A stretch of 64,000 nt of DNA, taken from contig CM022666.1 in the NCBI GenBank assembly GCA_012295275.1, positions 6,042,019-6,106,018 on the forward strand. Direction: 5' to 3'. The position numbers and the translations under genes were made by a program. The notes beneath the pieces are model-generated. The model was not told the origin of the DNA and did not search any database. It was given only the letters and a program-made list of their open reading frames with translations. Shown piece after piece: positions 22,555-36,408 of this stretch; the first letter of the stretch is position 1, and every line of letters begins with the position of its first letter. Source of the stretch: Chrysomallon squamiferum (lineage: Eukaryota; Mollusca; Gastropoda; Neomphalida; Peltospiridae).

Positions 22555-23184
22555 ACATAATCTTTGCTTTAAATTACATTTATTTTGAGTTCAGAATCAG
22601 AAATTGATTGTTTATAACTGCTTGGTTAAATAAGGATGTTTTTTTAGAATGTTTTTTTTTTTTAAATAACTGATTATTCCGTGTACAATGATGAAATGAT
22701 TATTAAGTGAACATGTTAGACTAATTTAACATATACATTTGGTATTGCTTTTTGTTATTTATGAGAGCGGAAATGTTTTCTTCTATTCCCCCCCGATAGG
22801 TAATAATATAAACCAAATCTTTGTTTCAAACGTCTTTAAAGAGTAATTTGAACAGAAAACGGTCAAAATAGAGGCAAAGATCAAATACTACTCTTATTAA
22901 GTTAATGTTAATGTTCTAATCTGAAAACATAAATAAATAATAAAGTGGTTAGCGAATGAACAAAACCGAAGAATGAATAAATATAGAAATAACTAATAAA
23001 AGAGATCCAAACGTGACACTGTTTAAACGCAGCATTCTTTTCACATTTATTCAAAATAAAATATAAAATCATATGTAGACTGCATTGATTAGCTGGTTAA
23101 GAATTTCCATACTGAATTTCTTCATTTGATTACTGAGAAAGAAAAGAGAGAATACTAACTGACTGAAGAAAAAAAAAAATAAAA

Positions 23185-23578
23185 CTTATGGTAAATTTTA
23201 GTTGTGTTCCCTTATGTGAGATGTGTTCACTGGTATATTTAGAGTGGCCTCCCTTATGTGAGATGTGTTCACTGGTATATTTAGAGTGGCCTCCCTTATG
23301 TGAGATGTGTTCACTGGTATATTTAGAGTGGCCTCCCTTATGTGAGATGTGTTCACTGGTATATTTAGAGTGGCCTCCCATATGTGAGATGTGTTCACTG
23401 GTATATTTGGAATGGCCTCCCTTATGTGAGAGATGTATTCACTGGTATGTTTAGAGTGGCCTCCCTTATGTGAGATGTGTTCATGTTTCACTGGTATATT
23501 TAGAGTGCCCTCCCTTATGCGAGATGTGTTCACTAGTATAGTTAAAATAGCCTACCTCATGCGAGATGTATTCAGTGG
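23185..23578 (+). repeat. 42-bp minisatellite, unit 6
   Basis: About eight repeats with small indels and rearranged ends (near 23190, 23430 and 23484). Confidence 0.95.
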
Positions 23579-24404
23579 AATTAAGAAAATAACAAAGAAA
23601 ATTCGATTAAAAAAGCATAAATAAAGAGTCAGTGAGAGCAGAGTGTATGAACTGATTAAAAATATACGACAAATAAATAATAAATAAATCATAATATGAA
23701 AAAGAAAGAGTGAAAGAAAGGAAATAAAGATAGAAAAGATGGAAAGAAAAGAAAGAAAGAAAGAAGTAAGGACAGAAAGAAAAAAGAACGAAGGAAAGAA
23801 AGAAAATATTGAAGCAGGTTAGCGAATGAACAAAACCGAAGAATGAATAAATATAGAAATAACTAATAAAAGAGATCCAAACGTGGTACTGTTTAAACGC
23901 AGCATTCTTTTCACATTTATTCAAAATAAAATATAAAATCATATGTAGACTGCATTGATTAGCTGGTTAAGAATTTCCGTACTGAATTTCATCGTTTGAT
24001 TACTGAAAAAAACCCAGAGAATACTAACTGACTAAAGAAAAAATAAATAAATCAAGGTTTATGCGACATGAAAAGTAACTTATGTCATAGTGTTGTCCTA
24101 CAGTACCTTGTAATATAGAACAGCTTTCTAACGATTAATTATGGAAAAAAAAAACAATCTTAGAAAGTAAATAAAATCATCTAACTTCCTTGTTTTATAC
24201 CATTTTTTCTTATATTACATTTCATTTGTAACTTAAGAATGAAACAGATGAAATAAATGTATAGTTACTTCTTGTAACAAAAATACTTAAAACATTATAA
24301 AACGGTTGATGTAGATAAATATTACTAAATATCAGTAAGTGTCCAGAAGCCAGCAGAAGCCGGTAAGTTTGGACGACGTCTGGCTATGACAAAGTTGAGG
24401 TATC

Positions 24405-24476
24405 TCCGATGTGGTCTAGTGGTTAGGATTCCTGGCTTTCACCCAGCTGGCCCGGGTTCAATTCCCGGCATGGGAA
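24405..24476 (+). tRNA. tRNA-Glu(TTC)-like, satellite copy 7
   Basis: Identical body to copy 1; likely pseudogene. Confidence 0.7.
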
Positions 24477-25107
24477 ACATAATCTTTGCTTTAAATTACA
24501 TTTATTTTGAGTTCAGAATCAGAAATTGATTGTTTATAACTGCTTGGTTAAATAAGGATGTTTTTTTAGAATGTTTTTTTTTTTTAAATAACTGATTATT
24601 CCGTGTACAATGATGAAATGATTATTAAGTGAACATGTTAGACTAATTTAACATATACATTTGGTATTGCTTTTTGTTATTTATGAGAGCGGAAATGTTT
24701 TCTTCTATTCCCCGCCCGATAGGTAAATATAAACCAAATCTTTGTTTCAAACGTCTTTAAAGAGTAATTTGAACAGAAAACGGTCAAAATAGAGGCAAAG
24801 ATCAAATACTACTCTTATTAAGTTAATGTTAATGTTCTAATCTGAAAACATAAATAAATAATAAAGGTGTTAGCGAATGAACAAAACCGAAGAATGAATA
24901 AATATAGAAATAACTAATAAAAGAGATCCAAACGTGACACTGTTTAAACGCAGCATTCTTTTCACATTTATTCAAAATAAAATATAAAAATCATATGTAG
25001 ACTGCATTGATTAGCTGGATAAGAATTTCCATACTGAATTTCTTCATTTGATTACTGAGAAAGAAAAGAGAGAATACTAACTGACTGAAGAAAAAAATAA
25101 ATAAAAC

Positions 25108-25591
25108 TTATGCGAGTTGTGTTCATTGGTAAATTTAGAGTGGCCTCCCTTATGTGAGATGTGTTCACTGGTATATTTAGAGTGGCCTCCCTTATGTGAG
25201 ATGTGTTCACTGGTATATTTAGAGTGGCCTCCCTTATGTGAGATGTGTTCACTGGTATATTTAGAGTGGCCTCCCTTATGTGAGATGTGTTCACTGGTAT
25301 ATTTAGAGTGGCCTCCCTTATGTGAGATGTGTTCACTGGTATATTTAGAGTGGCCTCCCTTATGTGAGATGTGTTCACTGGTATATTTGGAGTGGCCTCC
25401 CTTATGTGAGATGTATTCACTGGTATGTTTAGAGTGGCCTCCCTTATGTGAGATGTGTTCACTGGTATATTTAGAGTGGCCTCCCTTACGTGAGATGTGT
25501 TCACTGGTATATTTAGAGTGCCCTCCCTTATGCGAGATGTGTTCACTAGTATAGTTAAAATAGCCTACCTCATGCGAGATGTATTCAGTGG
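25108..25591 (+). repeat. 42-bp minisatellite, unit 7
   Basis: Ten repeats. Confidence 0.95.
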
Positions 25592-26420
25592 AATTAAGAA
25601 AATAACAAAGAAAATTCGATTAAAAAAGCATAAATAAAGAGTCAGTGAGAGCAGAGTGTATGAACTGATTAAAAATATACGACAAATAAATAATAAATAA
25701 ATCATAATATGAAAAAGAAAGAGTGAAAGAAAGGAAATAAAGATAGAAAAGATGGAAAGAAAAGAAAGAAAGAAAGAAGTAAGGACAGAAAGAAAAAAGA
25801 ACGAAGGAAAGAAAGAAAATATTGAAGCAGGTTAGCGAATGAACAAAACCGAAGAATGAATAAATATAGAAATAACTAATAAAAGAGATCCAAACGTGGT
25901 ACTGTTTAAACGCAGCATTCTTTTCACATTTATTCAAAATAAAATATAAAATCATATGTAGACTGCATTGATTAGCTGGTTAAGAATTTCCGTACTGAAT
26001 TTCATCATTTGATTACTGAGAAAAAAACCCAGAGAATACTAACTGACTAAAGAAAAAATAAATAAATCAAGGTTTATGCGACATGAAAAGTAACTTATGT
26101 CATAGTGTTGTCCTACAGTACCTTGTAATATAGAAGAGCTTTCTAACGATTAATTATGGAAAAAAAAAACAATCTTAGAAAGTAAATAAAATCATCTAAC
26201 TTCCTTGTTTTATACCATTTTTTCTTATATTACATTTCATTTGTAACTTAAGAATGAAACAGATGAAATAAATGTATAGTTACTTCTTGTAACAAAAATA
26301 CTTAAAACATTATAAAACGGTTGATGTAGATAAATATTACTAAATATCAGTAAGTGTCCAGAAAGCCAGCAGAAGCCGGTAAGTTTGGACGACGTCTGGC
26401 TATGACAAAGTTGAGGTATC

Positions 26421-26492
26421 TCCGATGTGGTCTAGTGGTTAGGATTCCTGGCTTTCACCCAGCTGGCCCGGGTTCAATTCCCGGCATGGGAA
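26421..26492 (+). tRNA. tRNA-Glu(TTC)-like, satellite copy 8
   Basis: Identical body to copy 1. It begins the block of units sharing private spacer variants (26.4-36.3 kb). Confidence 0.7.
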
Positions 26493-27126
26493 ACATAATC
26501 TTTGCTTTAAATTACATTTATTTTGAGTTCAGAATCAGAAATTGATTGTTTATAACTGCTTGGTTAAATAAGGATGTTTTTTAGAATGTTTTTTTTTTTT
26601 TAAAATAACTGATTATTCCGTGTACAATGATGAAATGATTATTAAGTGAACATGTTAGACTAATTTAACATATACCTTTGGTATTGCTTTTTGTTATTTA
26701 TGAGAGCGGAAATGTTTTCTTCTATTCCCCGCCCGATAGGTAAATATAAACCAAATCTTTGTTTCAAACGTCTTTAAAGAGTAATTTGAACAGAAAACGG
26801 TCAAAATAGAGGCAAAGATCAAATACTACTCTTATTAAGTTAATGTTAATGTTCTAATCTGAAAACATAAATAAATAATAAACTGGTTAGCGAATGAACA
26901 AAACCGAAGAATGAATAAATATAGAAATAACTAATAAAAGAGATCCAAACGTGACACTGTTTAAACGCAGCATTCTTTTCACATTTATTCAAAATAAAAT
27001 ATAAAATCATATGTAGACTGCATTGATTAGCTGGTTAAGAATTTCCATACTGAATTTCTTCATTTGATTACTGAGAAAGAAAAGAGAGAATACTAACTGA
27101 CTGAAGAAAAAAAAAATAAATAAAAC

Positions 27127-27568
27127 TTATGCGAGTTGTGTTCACTGGTAAATTTAGAGTGGCCTCCCTTATGTGAGATGTGTTCACTGGTATATTTAGA
27201 GTGGCCTCCCTTATGTGAGATGTGTTCACTGGTATATTTAGAGTGGCCTCCCTTATGTGAGATGTGTTCACTGGTATATTTAGAGTGGCTTCCCTTATGT
27301 GAGATGTGTTCACTGGTATATTTAGAGTGGCCTCCCTTATGTGAGATGTGTTCACTGATATATTTGGAGTGGCCTCCCTTATGTGAGATGTATTCACTGG
27401 TATGTTTAGAGTGGCCTCCCTTACGTGAGATGTGTTCACTGGTATATTTAGAGTGCCCTCCCTTACGTGAGATGTGTTCACTGGTATATTTAGAGTGCCC
27501 TCCCTTATGCGAGATGTGTTCACTAGTATAGTTAAAATAGCCTACCTCATGCGAGATGTATTCAGTGG
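27127..27568 (+). repeat. 42-bp minisatellite, unit 8
   Basis: Nine repeats. It starts the series of units 8-16, which share one fixed order of variant repeats. Confidence 0.95.
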
Positions 27569-28401
27569 AATTAAGAAAATAACAAAGAAAATTCGATTAA
27601 AAAAGCATAAATAAAGAGTCAGTGAGAGCAGAGTGTATGAACTGATTAAAAATATACGACAAATAAATAATAAATAAATCATAATATGAAAAAGAAAGAG
27701 TGAAAGAAAGGAAATAAAGATAGAAAAGATGGAAAGAAAAGAAAGAAAGAAAGAAAGACGTAAGGACAGAAAGAAAAAAGAACGAAGGAAAGAAAGAAAA
27801 TATTGAAGCAGGTTAGCGAATGAACAAAACCGAAGAATGAATAAATATAGAAATAACTAATAAAAGAGATCCCAACGTGGTACTGTTTAAACGCAGCATT
27901 CTTTTCACATTTATTCAAAATAAAATATAAAATCATATGTAGACTGCATTGATTAGCTGGTTAAGAATTTCCGTACTGAATTTCATCATTTGATTACTGA
28001 GAAAAAAACCCAGAGAATACTAACTGACTAAAGAAAAAATAAATAAATCAAGGTTTATGCGACATGAAAAGTAACTTATGTCATAGTGTTGTCCTACAGT
28101 ACCTTGTAATATAGAAGAGCTTTCTAACGATTAATTATGGAAAAAAAAAAACAATCTTAGAAAGTAAATAAAATCATCTAACTTCCTTGTTTTATACCAT
28201 TTTTTCTTATATTACATTTCATTTGTAACTTAAGAATGAAACAGATGAAATAAATGTATAGTTACTTCTTGTAACAAAAATACTTAAAACATTATAAAAC
28301 GGTTGATGTAGATAAATATTACTAAATATCAGTAAGTGTCCAGAAGCCAGCAGAAGCCGGTAAGTTTGGACGACGTCTGGCTATGACAAAGTTGAGGTAT
28401 C

Positions 28402-28473
28402 TCCGATGTGGTCTAGTGGTTAGGATTCCTGGCTTTCACCCAGCTGGCCCGGGTTCAATTCCCGGCATGGGAA
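28402..28473 (+). tRNA. tRNA-Glu(TTC)-like, satellite copy 9
   Basis: Identical body to copy 1; likely pseudogene. Confidence 0.7.
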
Positions 28474-29109
28474 ACATAATCTTTGCTTTAAATTACATTT
28501 ATTTTGAGTTCAGAATCAGAAATTGATTGTTTATAACTGCTTGGTTAAATAAGGATGTTTTTTTTTTAGAATGTTTTTTTTTTTTTAAATAACTGATTAT
28601 TCCGTGTACAATGATGAAATGATTATTAAGTGAACATGTTAGACTAATTTAACATATACCTTTGGTATTGCTTTTTGTTATTTATGAGAGCGGAAATGTT
28701 TTCTTCTATTCCCCGCCCGATAGGTAAATATAAACCAAATCTTTGTTTCAAACGTCTTTAAAGAGTAATTTGAACAGAAAACGGTCAAAATAGAGGCAAA
28801 GATCAAATACTACTCTTATTAAGTTAATGTTAATGTTCTAATCTGAAAACATAAATAAATAATAAACTGGTTAGCGAATGAACAAAACCGAAGAATGAAT
28901 AAATATAGAAATAACTAATAAAAGAGATCCAAACGTGACACTGTTTAAACGCAGCATTCTTTTCACATTTATTCAAAATAAAATATAAAATCATATGTAG
29001 ACTGCATTGATTAGCTGGTTAAGAATTTCCATACTGAATTTCTTCATTTGATTACTGAGAAAGAAAAGAGAGAATACTAACTGACTGAAGAAAAAAAAAT
29101 AAATAAAAC

Positions 29110-29551
29110 TTATGCGAGTTGTGTTCACTGGTAAATTTAGAGTGGCCTCCCTTATGTGAGATGTGTTCACTGGTATATTTAGAGTGGCCTCCCTTATGTG
29201 AGATGTGTTCACTGGTATATTTAGAGTGGCCTCCCTTATGTGAGATGTGTTCACTGGTATATTTAGAGTGGCTTCCCTTATGTGAGATGTGTTCACTGGT
29301 ATATTTAGAGTGGCCTCCCTTATGTGAGATGTGTTCACTGATATATTTGGAGTGGCCTCCCTTATGTGAGATGTATTCACTGGTATGTTTAGAGTGGCCT
29401 CCCTTACGTGAGATGTGTTCACTGGTATATTTAGAGTGCCCTCCCTTACGTGAGATGTGTTCACTGGTATATTTAGAGTGCCCTCCCTTATGCGAGATGT
29501 GTTCACTAGTATAGTTAAAATAGCCTACCTCATGCGAGATGTATTCAGTGG
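29110..29551 (+). repeat. 42-bp minisatellite, unit 9
   Basis: Nine repeats, same variant order as unit 8. Confidence 0.95.
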
Positions 29552-30383
29552 AATTAAGAAAATAACAAAAAAGAAAATTCGATTAAAAAAGCATAAATAA
29601 AGAGTCAGTGAGAGCAGAGTGTATGAACTGATTAAAAATATACGACAAATAAATAATAAATAAATCATAATATGAAAAAGAAAGAGTGAAAGAAAGGAAA
29701 TAAAGATAGAAAAGATGGAAAGAAAAGAAAGAAAGAAAGAAGTAAGGACAGAAAGAAAAAAGAACGAAGGAAAGAAAGAAAATATTGAAGCAGGTTAGCG
29801 AATGAACAAAACCGAAGAATGAATAAATATAGAAATAACTAATAAAAGAGATCCCAACGTGGTACTGTTTAAACGCAGCATTCTTTTCACATTTATTCAA
29901 AATAAAATATAAAATCATATGTAGACTGCATTGATTAGCTGGTTAAAAATTTCCGTACTGAATTTCATCATTTGATTACTGAGAAAAAAAACCCAGAGAA
30001 TACTAACTGACTAAAAAAAAAATAAATAAATCAAGGTTTATGCGACATGAAAAGTAACTTATGTCATAGTGTTGTCCTACAGTACCTTGTAATATAGAAG
30101 AGCTTTCTAACGATTAATTATGGAAAAAAAAAACAATCTTAGAAAGTAAATAAAATCATCTAACTTCCTTGTTTTATACCATTTTTTCTTATATTACATT
30201 TCATTTGTAACTTAAGAATGAAACAGATGAAATAAATGTATAGTTACTTCTTGTAACAAAAATACTTAAAACATTATAAAACGGTTGATGTAGATAAATA
30301 TTACTAAATATCAGTAAGTGTCCAGAAGCCACCAGAAGCCGGAAAGTTTGGACGACGTCTGGCTATGACAAAGTTGAGGTATC

Positions 30384-30455
30384 TCCGATGTGGTCTAGTG
30401 GTTAGGATTCCTGGCTTTCACCCAGGTGGCCCGGGTTCAATTCCCGGCATGGGAA
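30384..30455 (+). tRNA. tRNA-Glu(TTC)-like, satellite copy 10, restored anticodon stem
   Basis: The only satellite copy up to 45394 with CCAGG in the anticodon stem, so C27 pairs with G43. The acceptor G4-G69 mismatch remains. Confidence 0.72.
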
Positions 30456-31087
30456 ACATAATCTTTGCTTTAAATTACATTTATTTTGAGTTCAGAATCA
30501 GAAATTGATTGTTTATAACTGCTTGGTTAAATAAGGATGTTTTTTAGAATGTTTTTTTCTTTTTAAATAACTGATTATTCCGTGTACAATGATGAAATGA
30601 TTATTAAGTGAACATGTTAGACTAATTTAACATATACCTTTGGTATTGCTTTTTGTTATTTATGAGAGCGGAAATGTTTTCTTCTATTCCCCGCCCGATA
30701 GGTAAATATAAACCAAATCTTTGTTTCAAACGTCTTTTTAAGAGTAATTTGAACAGAAAACGGTCAAAATAGAGGCAAAGATCAAATACTACTCTTATTA
30801 AGTTAATGTTAATGTTCTAATCTGAAAACATAAATAAATAATAAACTGGTTAGCGAATGAACAAAACCGAAGAATGAATAAATATAGAAATAACTAATAA
30901 AAGAGATCCAAACGTGACACTGTTTAAAGCGCAGCATTCTTTTCACATTTATTCAAAATAAAATATAAAATCATATGTAGACTGCATTGATTAGCTGGTT
31001 AAGAATTTCCATACTGAATTTCTTCATTTGATTACTGAGAAAGAAAAGAGAGAATACTAACTGACTGAAGAAAAAAATAAATAAAAC

Positions 31088-31529
31088 TTATGCGAGTTGT
31101 GTTCACTGGTAAATTTAGAGTGGCCTCCCTTATGTGAGATGTGTTCACTGGTATATTTAGAGTGGCCTCCCTTATGTGAGATGTGTTCACTGGTATATTT
31201 AGAGTGGCCTCCCTTATGTGAGATGTGTTCACTGGTATATTTAGAGTGGCTTCCCTTATGTGAGATGTGTTCACTGGTATATTTAGAGTGGCCTCCCTTA
31301 TGTGAGATGTGTTCACTGATATATTTGGAGTGGCCTCCCTTATGTGAGATGTATTCACTGGTATGTTTAGAGTGGCCTCCCTTACGTGAGATGTGTTCAC
31401 TGGTATATTTAGAGTGCCCTCCCTTACGTGAGATGTGTTCACTGGTATATTTAGAGTGCCCTCCCTTATGCGAGATGTGTTCACTAGTATAGTTAAAATA
31501 GCCTACCTCATGCGAGATGTATTCAGTGG
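31088..31529 (+). repeat. 42-bp minisatellite, unit 10
   Basis: Nine repeats, same variant order as unit 8. Confidence 0.95.
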
Positions 31530-32369
31530 AATTAAGAAAATAACAAAGAAAATTCGATTAAAAAAGCATAAATAAAGAGTCAGTGAGAGCAGAGTGTATG
31601 AACTGATTAAAAATATACGACAAATAAATAATAAATAAATCATAATATGAAAAAGAAAGAGTGAAAGAAAGGAAATAAAGATAGAAAAGATGGAAAGAAA
31701 AGAAAGAAAGAAAGAAAGAAAGAAAGAAGTAAGGACAGAAAGAAAAAAGAACGAAGGAAAGAAAGAAAATATTGAAGCAGGTTAGCGAATGAACAAAACC
31801 GAAGAATGAATAAATATAGAAATAACTAATAAAAGAGATCCCAACGTGGTACTGTTTAAACGCAGCATTCTTTTCACATTTATTCAAAATAAAATATAAA
31901 ATCATATGTAGACTGCATTGATTAGCTGGTTAAGAATTTCCGTACTGAATTTCATCATTTGATTACTGAGAAAAAACCCCAGAGAATACTAACTGACTAA
32001 AGAAAAAATAAATAAATCAAGGTTTATGCGACATGAAAAGTAACTTATGTCATAGTGTTGTCCTACAGTACCTTGTAATATAGAAGAGCTTTCTAACGAT
32101 TAATTATGGAAAAAAAAAACAATCTTAGAAAGTAAATAAAATCATCTAACTTCCTTGTTTTATACCATTTTTTCTTATATTACATTTCATTTGTAACTTA
32201 AGAATGAAACAGATGAAATAAATGTATAGTTACTTCTTGTAACAAAAATACTTAAAACATTATAAAACGGTTGATGTAGATAAATATTACTAAATATCAG
32301 TAAGTGTCCAGAAGCCAGCAGAAGCCGGAAAGTTTGGACGACGTCTGGCTATGACAAAGTTGAGGTATC

Positions 32370-32441
32370 TCCGATGTGGTCTAGTGGTTAGGATTCCTGG
32401 CTTTCACCCAGCTGGCCCGGGTTCAATTCCCGGCATGGGAA
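32370..32441 (+). tRNA. tRNA-Glu(TTC)-like, satellite copy 11
   Basis: Identical body to copy 1; likely pseudogene. Confidence 0.7.
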
Positions 32442-33075
32442 ACATAATCTTTGCTTTAAATTACATTTATTTTGAGTTCAGAATCAGAAATTGATTGTTT
32501 ATAACTGCTTGGTTAAATAAGGATGTTTTTTTTTAGAATGTTTTTTTCTTTTTAAATAACTGATTATTCCGTGTACAATGATGAAATGATTATTAAGTGA
32601 ACATGTTAGACTAATTTAACATATACCTTTGGTATTGCTTTTTGTTATTTATGAGAGCGGAAATGTTTTCTTCTATTCCCCGCCCGATAGGTAAATATAA
32701 ACCAAATCTTTGTTTCAAACGTCTTTAAAGAGTAATTTGAACAGAAAACGGTCAAAATAGAGGCAAAGATCAAATACTACTCTTATTAAGTTAATGTTAA
32801 TGTTCTAATCTGAAAACATAAATAAATAATAAACTGGTTAGCGAATGAACAAAACCGAAGAATGAATAAATATAGAAATAACTAATAAAAGAGATCCAAA
32901 CGTGACACTGTTTAAACGCAGCATTCTTTTCACATTTATTCAAAATAAAATATAAAATCATATGTAGACTGCATTGATTAGCTGGTTAAGAATTTCCATA
33001 CTGAATTTCTTCATTTGATTACTGAGAAAGAAAAAGAGAATACTAACTGACTGAAGAAAAAAAAATAAATAAAAC

Positions 33076-33517
33076 TTATGCGAGTTGTGTTCACTGGTAA
33101 ATTTAGAGTGGCCTCCCTTATGTGAGATGTGTTCACTGGTATATTTAGAGTGGCCTCCCTTATGTGAGATGTGTTCACTGGTATATTTAGAGTGGCCTCC
33201 CTTATGTGAGATGTGTTCACTGGTATATTTAGAGTGGCCTCCCTTATGTGAGATGTGTTCACTGGTATATTTAGAGTGGCCTCCCTTATGTGAGATGTGT
33301 TCACTGATATATTTGGAGTGGCCTCCCTTATGTGAGATGTATTCACTGGTATGTTTAGAGTGGCCTCCCTTACGTGAGATGTGTTCACTGGTATATTTAG
33401 AGTGCCCTCCCTTACGTGAGATGTGTTCACTGGTATATTTAGAGTGCCCTCCCTTATGCGAGATGTGTTCACTAGTATAGTTAAAATAGCCTACCTCATG
33501 CGAGATGTATTCAGTGG
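33076..33517 (+). repeat. 42-bp minisatellite, unit 11
   Basis: Nine repeats. The fourth carries GGCCTCC where the other units of this group have GGCTTCC. Confidence 0.95.
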
Positions 33518-34355
33518 AATTAAGAAAATAACAAAGAAAATTCGATTAAAAAGCATAAATAAAGAGTCAGTGAGAGCAGAGTGTATGAACTGATTAAAAA
33601 TATACGACAAATAAATAATAAATAAATCATAATATGAAAAAAAAAGAGTGAAAGAAAGGAAATAAAGATAGAAAAGATGGAAAGAAAAGAAAAAAGAAAG
33701 AAAGAAAGAAGTAAGGACAGAAAGAAAAAAAAACGAAGGAAAGAAAGAAAATATTGAAGCAGGTTAGAATGAACAAAACCGAAGAATGAATAAATATAGA
33801 AATAACTAATAAAAGAGATCCCAACGTGGTACTGTTTAAACGCAGCATTCTTTTCACATTTATTCAAAATAAAATATAAAATCATATGTAGACTGCATTG
33901 ATTAGCTGGTTAAAAATTTCCGTACTGAATTTCATCATTTGATTACTGAGAAAAAAAAAAACCAGAGAATACTAACTGACTAAAGAAAAAATAAATAAAT
34001 CAAGGTTTATGCGACATGAAAAGTAACTTATGTCATAGTGTTGTCCTACAGTACCTTGTAATATAGAAGAGCTTTCTAACGATTAATTATGGAAAAAAAA
34101 AAAACAATCTTAGAAAGTAAATAAAATCATCTAACTTCCTTGTTTTATACCATTTTTTCTTATATTACATTTCATTTGTAACTTAAGAATGAAACAGATG
34201 AAATAAATGTATAGTTACTTCTTGTAACAAAAAATACTTAAAACATTATAAAACGGTTGATGTAGATAAATATTACTAAATATCAGTAAGTGTCGAGAAG
34301 CCAGCAGAAGCCGGTAAGTTTGGACGACGTCTGGCTATGACAAAGTTGAGGTATC

Positions 34356-34427
34356 TCCGATGTGGTCTAGTGGTTAGGATTCCTGGCTTTCACCCAGCTG
34401 GCCCGGGTTCAATTCCCGGCATGGGAA
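34356..34427 (+). tRNA. tRNA-Glu(TTC)-like, satellite copy 12
   Basis: Identical body to copy 1; likely pseudogene. Confidence 0.7.
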
Positions 34428-35061
34428 ACATAATCTTTGCTTTAAATTACATTTATTTTGAGTTCAGAATCAGAAATTGATTGTTTATAACTGCTTGGTT
34501 AAATAAGGATGTTTTTTTAGAATGTTTTTTTCTTTTTAAATAACTGATTATTCCGTGTACAATGATGAAATGATTATTAAGTGAACATGTTAGACTAATT
34601 TAACATATACCTTTGGTATTGCTTTTTGTTATTTATGAGAGCGGAAATGTTTTCTTCTATTCCCCGCCCGATAGGTAAATATAAACCAAATCTTTGTTTC
34701 AAACGTCTTTAAAGAGTAATTTGAACAGAAAACGGTCAAAATAGAGGCAAAGATCAAATACTACTCTTATTAAGTTAATGTTAATGTTCTAATCTGAAAA
34801 CATAAATAAATAATAAACTGGTTAGCGAATGAACAAAACCGAAGAATGAATAAATATAGAAATAACTAATAAAAGAGATCCAAACGTGACACTGTTTAAA
34901 CGCAGCATTCTTTTCACATTTATTCAAAATAAAATATAAAAATCATATGTAGACTGCATTGATTAGCTGGTTAAGAATTTCCATACTGAATTTCTTCATT
35001 TGATTACTGAGAAAGAAAAAAGAGAGAATACTAACTGACTGAAGAAAAAAATAAATAAAAC

Positions 35062-35503
35062 TTATGCGAGTTGTGTTCACTGGTAAATTTAGAGTGGCCT
35101 CCCTTATGTGAGATGTGTTCACTGGTATATTTAGAGTGGCCTCCCTTATGTGAGATGTGTTCACTGGTATATTTAGAGTGGCCTCCCTTATGTGAGATGT
35201 GTTCACTGGTATATTTAGAGTGGCTTCCCTTATGTGAGATGTGTTCACTGGTATATTTAGAGTGGCCTCCCTTATGTGAGATGTGTTCACTGATATATTT
35301 GGAGTGGCCTCCCTTATGTGAGATGTATTCACTGGTATGTTTAGAGTGGCCTCCCTTACGTGAGATGTGTTCACTGGTATATTTAGAGTGCCCTCCCTTA
35401 CGTGAGATGTGTTCACTGGTATATTTAGAGTGCCCTCCCTTATGCGAGATGTGTTCACTAGTATAGTTAAAATAGCCTACCTCATGCGAGATGTATTCAG
35501 TGG
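35062..35503 (+). repeat. 42-bp minisatellite, unit 12
   Basis: Nine repeats, same variant order as unit 8. Confidence 0.95.
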
Positions 35504-36336
35504 AATTAAGAAAATAACAAAGAAAATTCGATTAAAAAGCATAAAAAAAAGAGTCAGTGAGAGCAGAGTGTATGAACTGATTAAAAATATACGACAAATA
35601 AATAATAAATAAATCATAATATGAAAAAGAAAGAGTGAAAGAAAGGAAATAAAGATAGAAAAGATGGAAAGAAAAGAAAGAAAGAAAGAAGTAAGGACAG
35701 AAAGAAAAAAGAACGAAGGAAAGAAAGAAAATATTGAAGAAGCAGGTTAGCGAATGAACAAAACCGAAGAATGAATAAATATAGAAATAACTAATAAAAG
35801 AGATCCCAACGTGGTACTGTTTAAACGCAGCATTCTTTTCACATTTATTCAAAATAAAATATAAAATCATATGTAGACTGCATTGATTAGCTGGTTAAAA
35901 ATTTCCGTACTGAATTTCATCATTTGATTACTGAGAAAAAAACCCAGAGAATACTAAACTGACTAAAGAAAAAAATAAATAAATCAAGGTTTATGCGACA
36001 TGAAAAGTAACTTATGTCATAGTGTTGTCCTACAGTACCTTGTAATATAGAAGAGCTTTCTAACGATTAATTATGGAAAAAAAAAACAATCTTAGAAAGT
36101 AAATAAAATCATCTAACTTCCTTGTTTTATACCATTTTTTCTTATATTACATTTCATTTGTAACTTAAGAATGAAACAGATGAAATAAATGTATAGTTAC
36201 TTCTTGTAACAAAAATACTTAAAACATTATAAAACGGTTGATGTAGATAAATATTACTAAATATCAGTAAGTGTCCAGAAGCCAGCAGAAGCCGGTAAGT
36301 TTGGACGACGTCTGGCTATGACAAAGTTGAGGTATC

Positions 36337-36408
36337 TCCGATGTGGTCTAGTGGTTAGGATTCCTGGCTTTCACCCAGCTGGCCCGGGTTCAATTCCCGG
36401 CATGGGAA
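36337..36408 (+). tRNA. tRNA-Glu(TTC)-like, satellite copy 13
   Basis: Identical body to copy 1; likely pseudogene. Confidence 0.7.

Noticed and set aside
26354-26545. A 63-residue frame across a satellite tRNA
   Set aside because: Opened by a one-base insertion (GAAAGCC near 26361) specific to that unit; the frame simply crosses the tRNA-like element.
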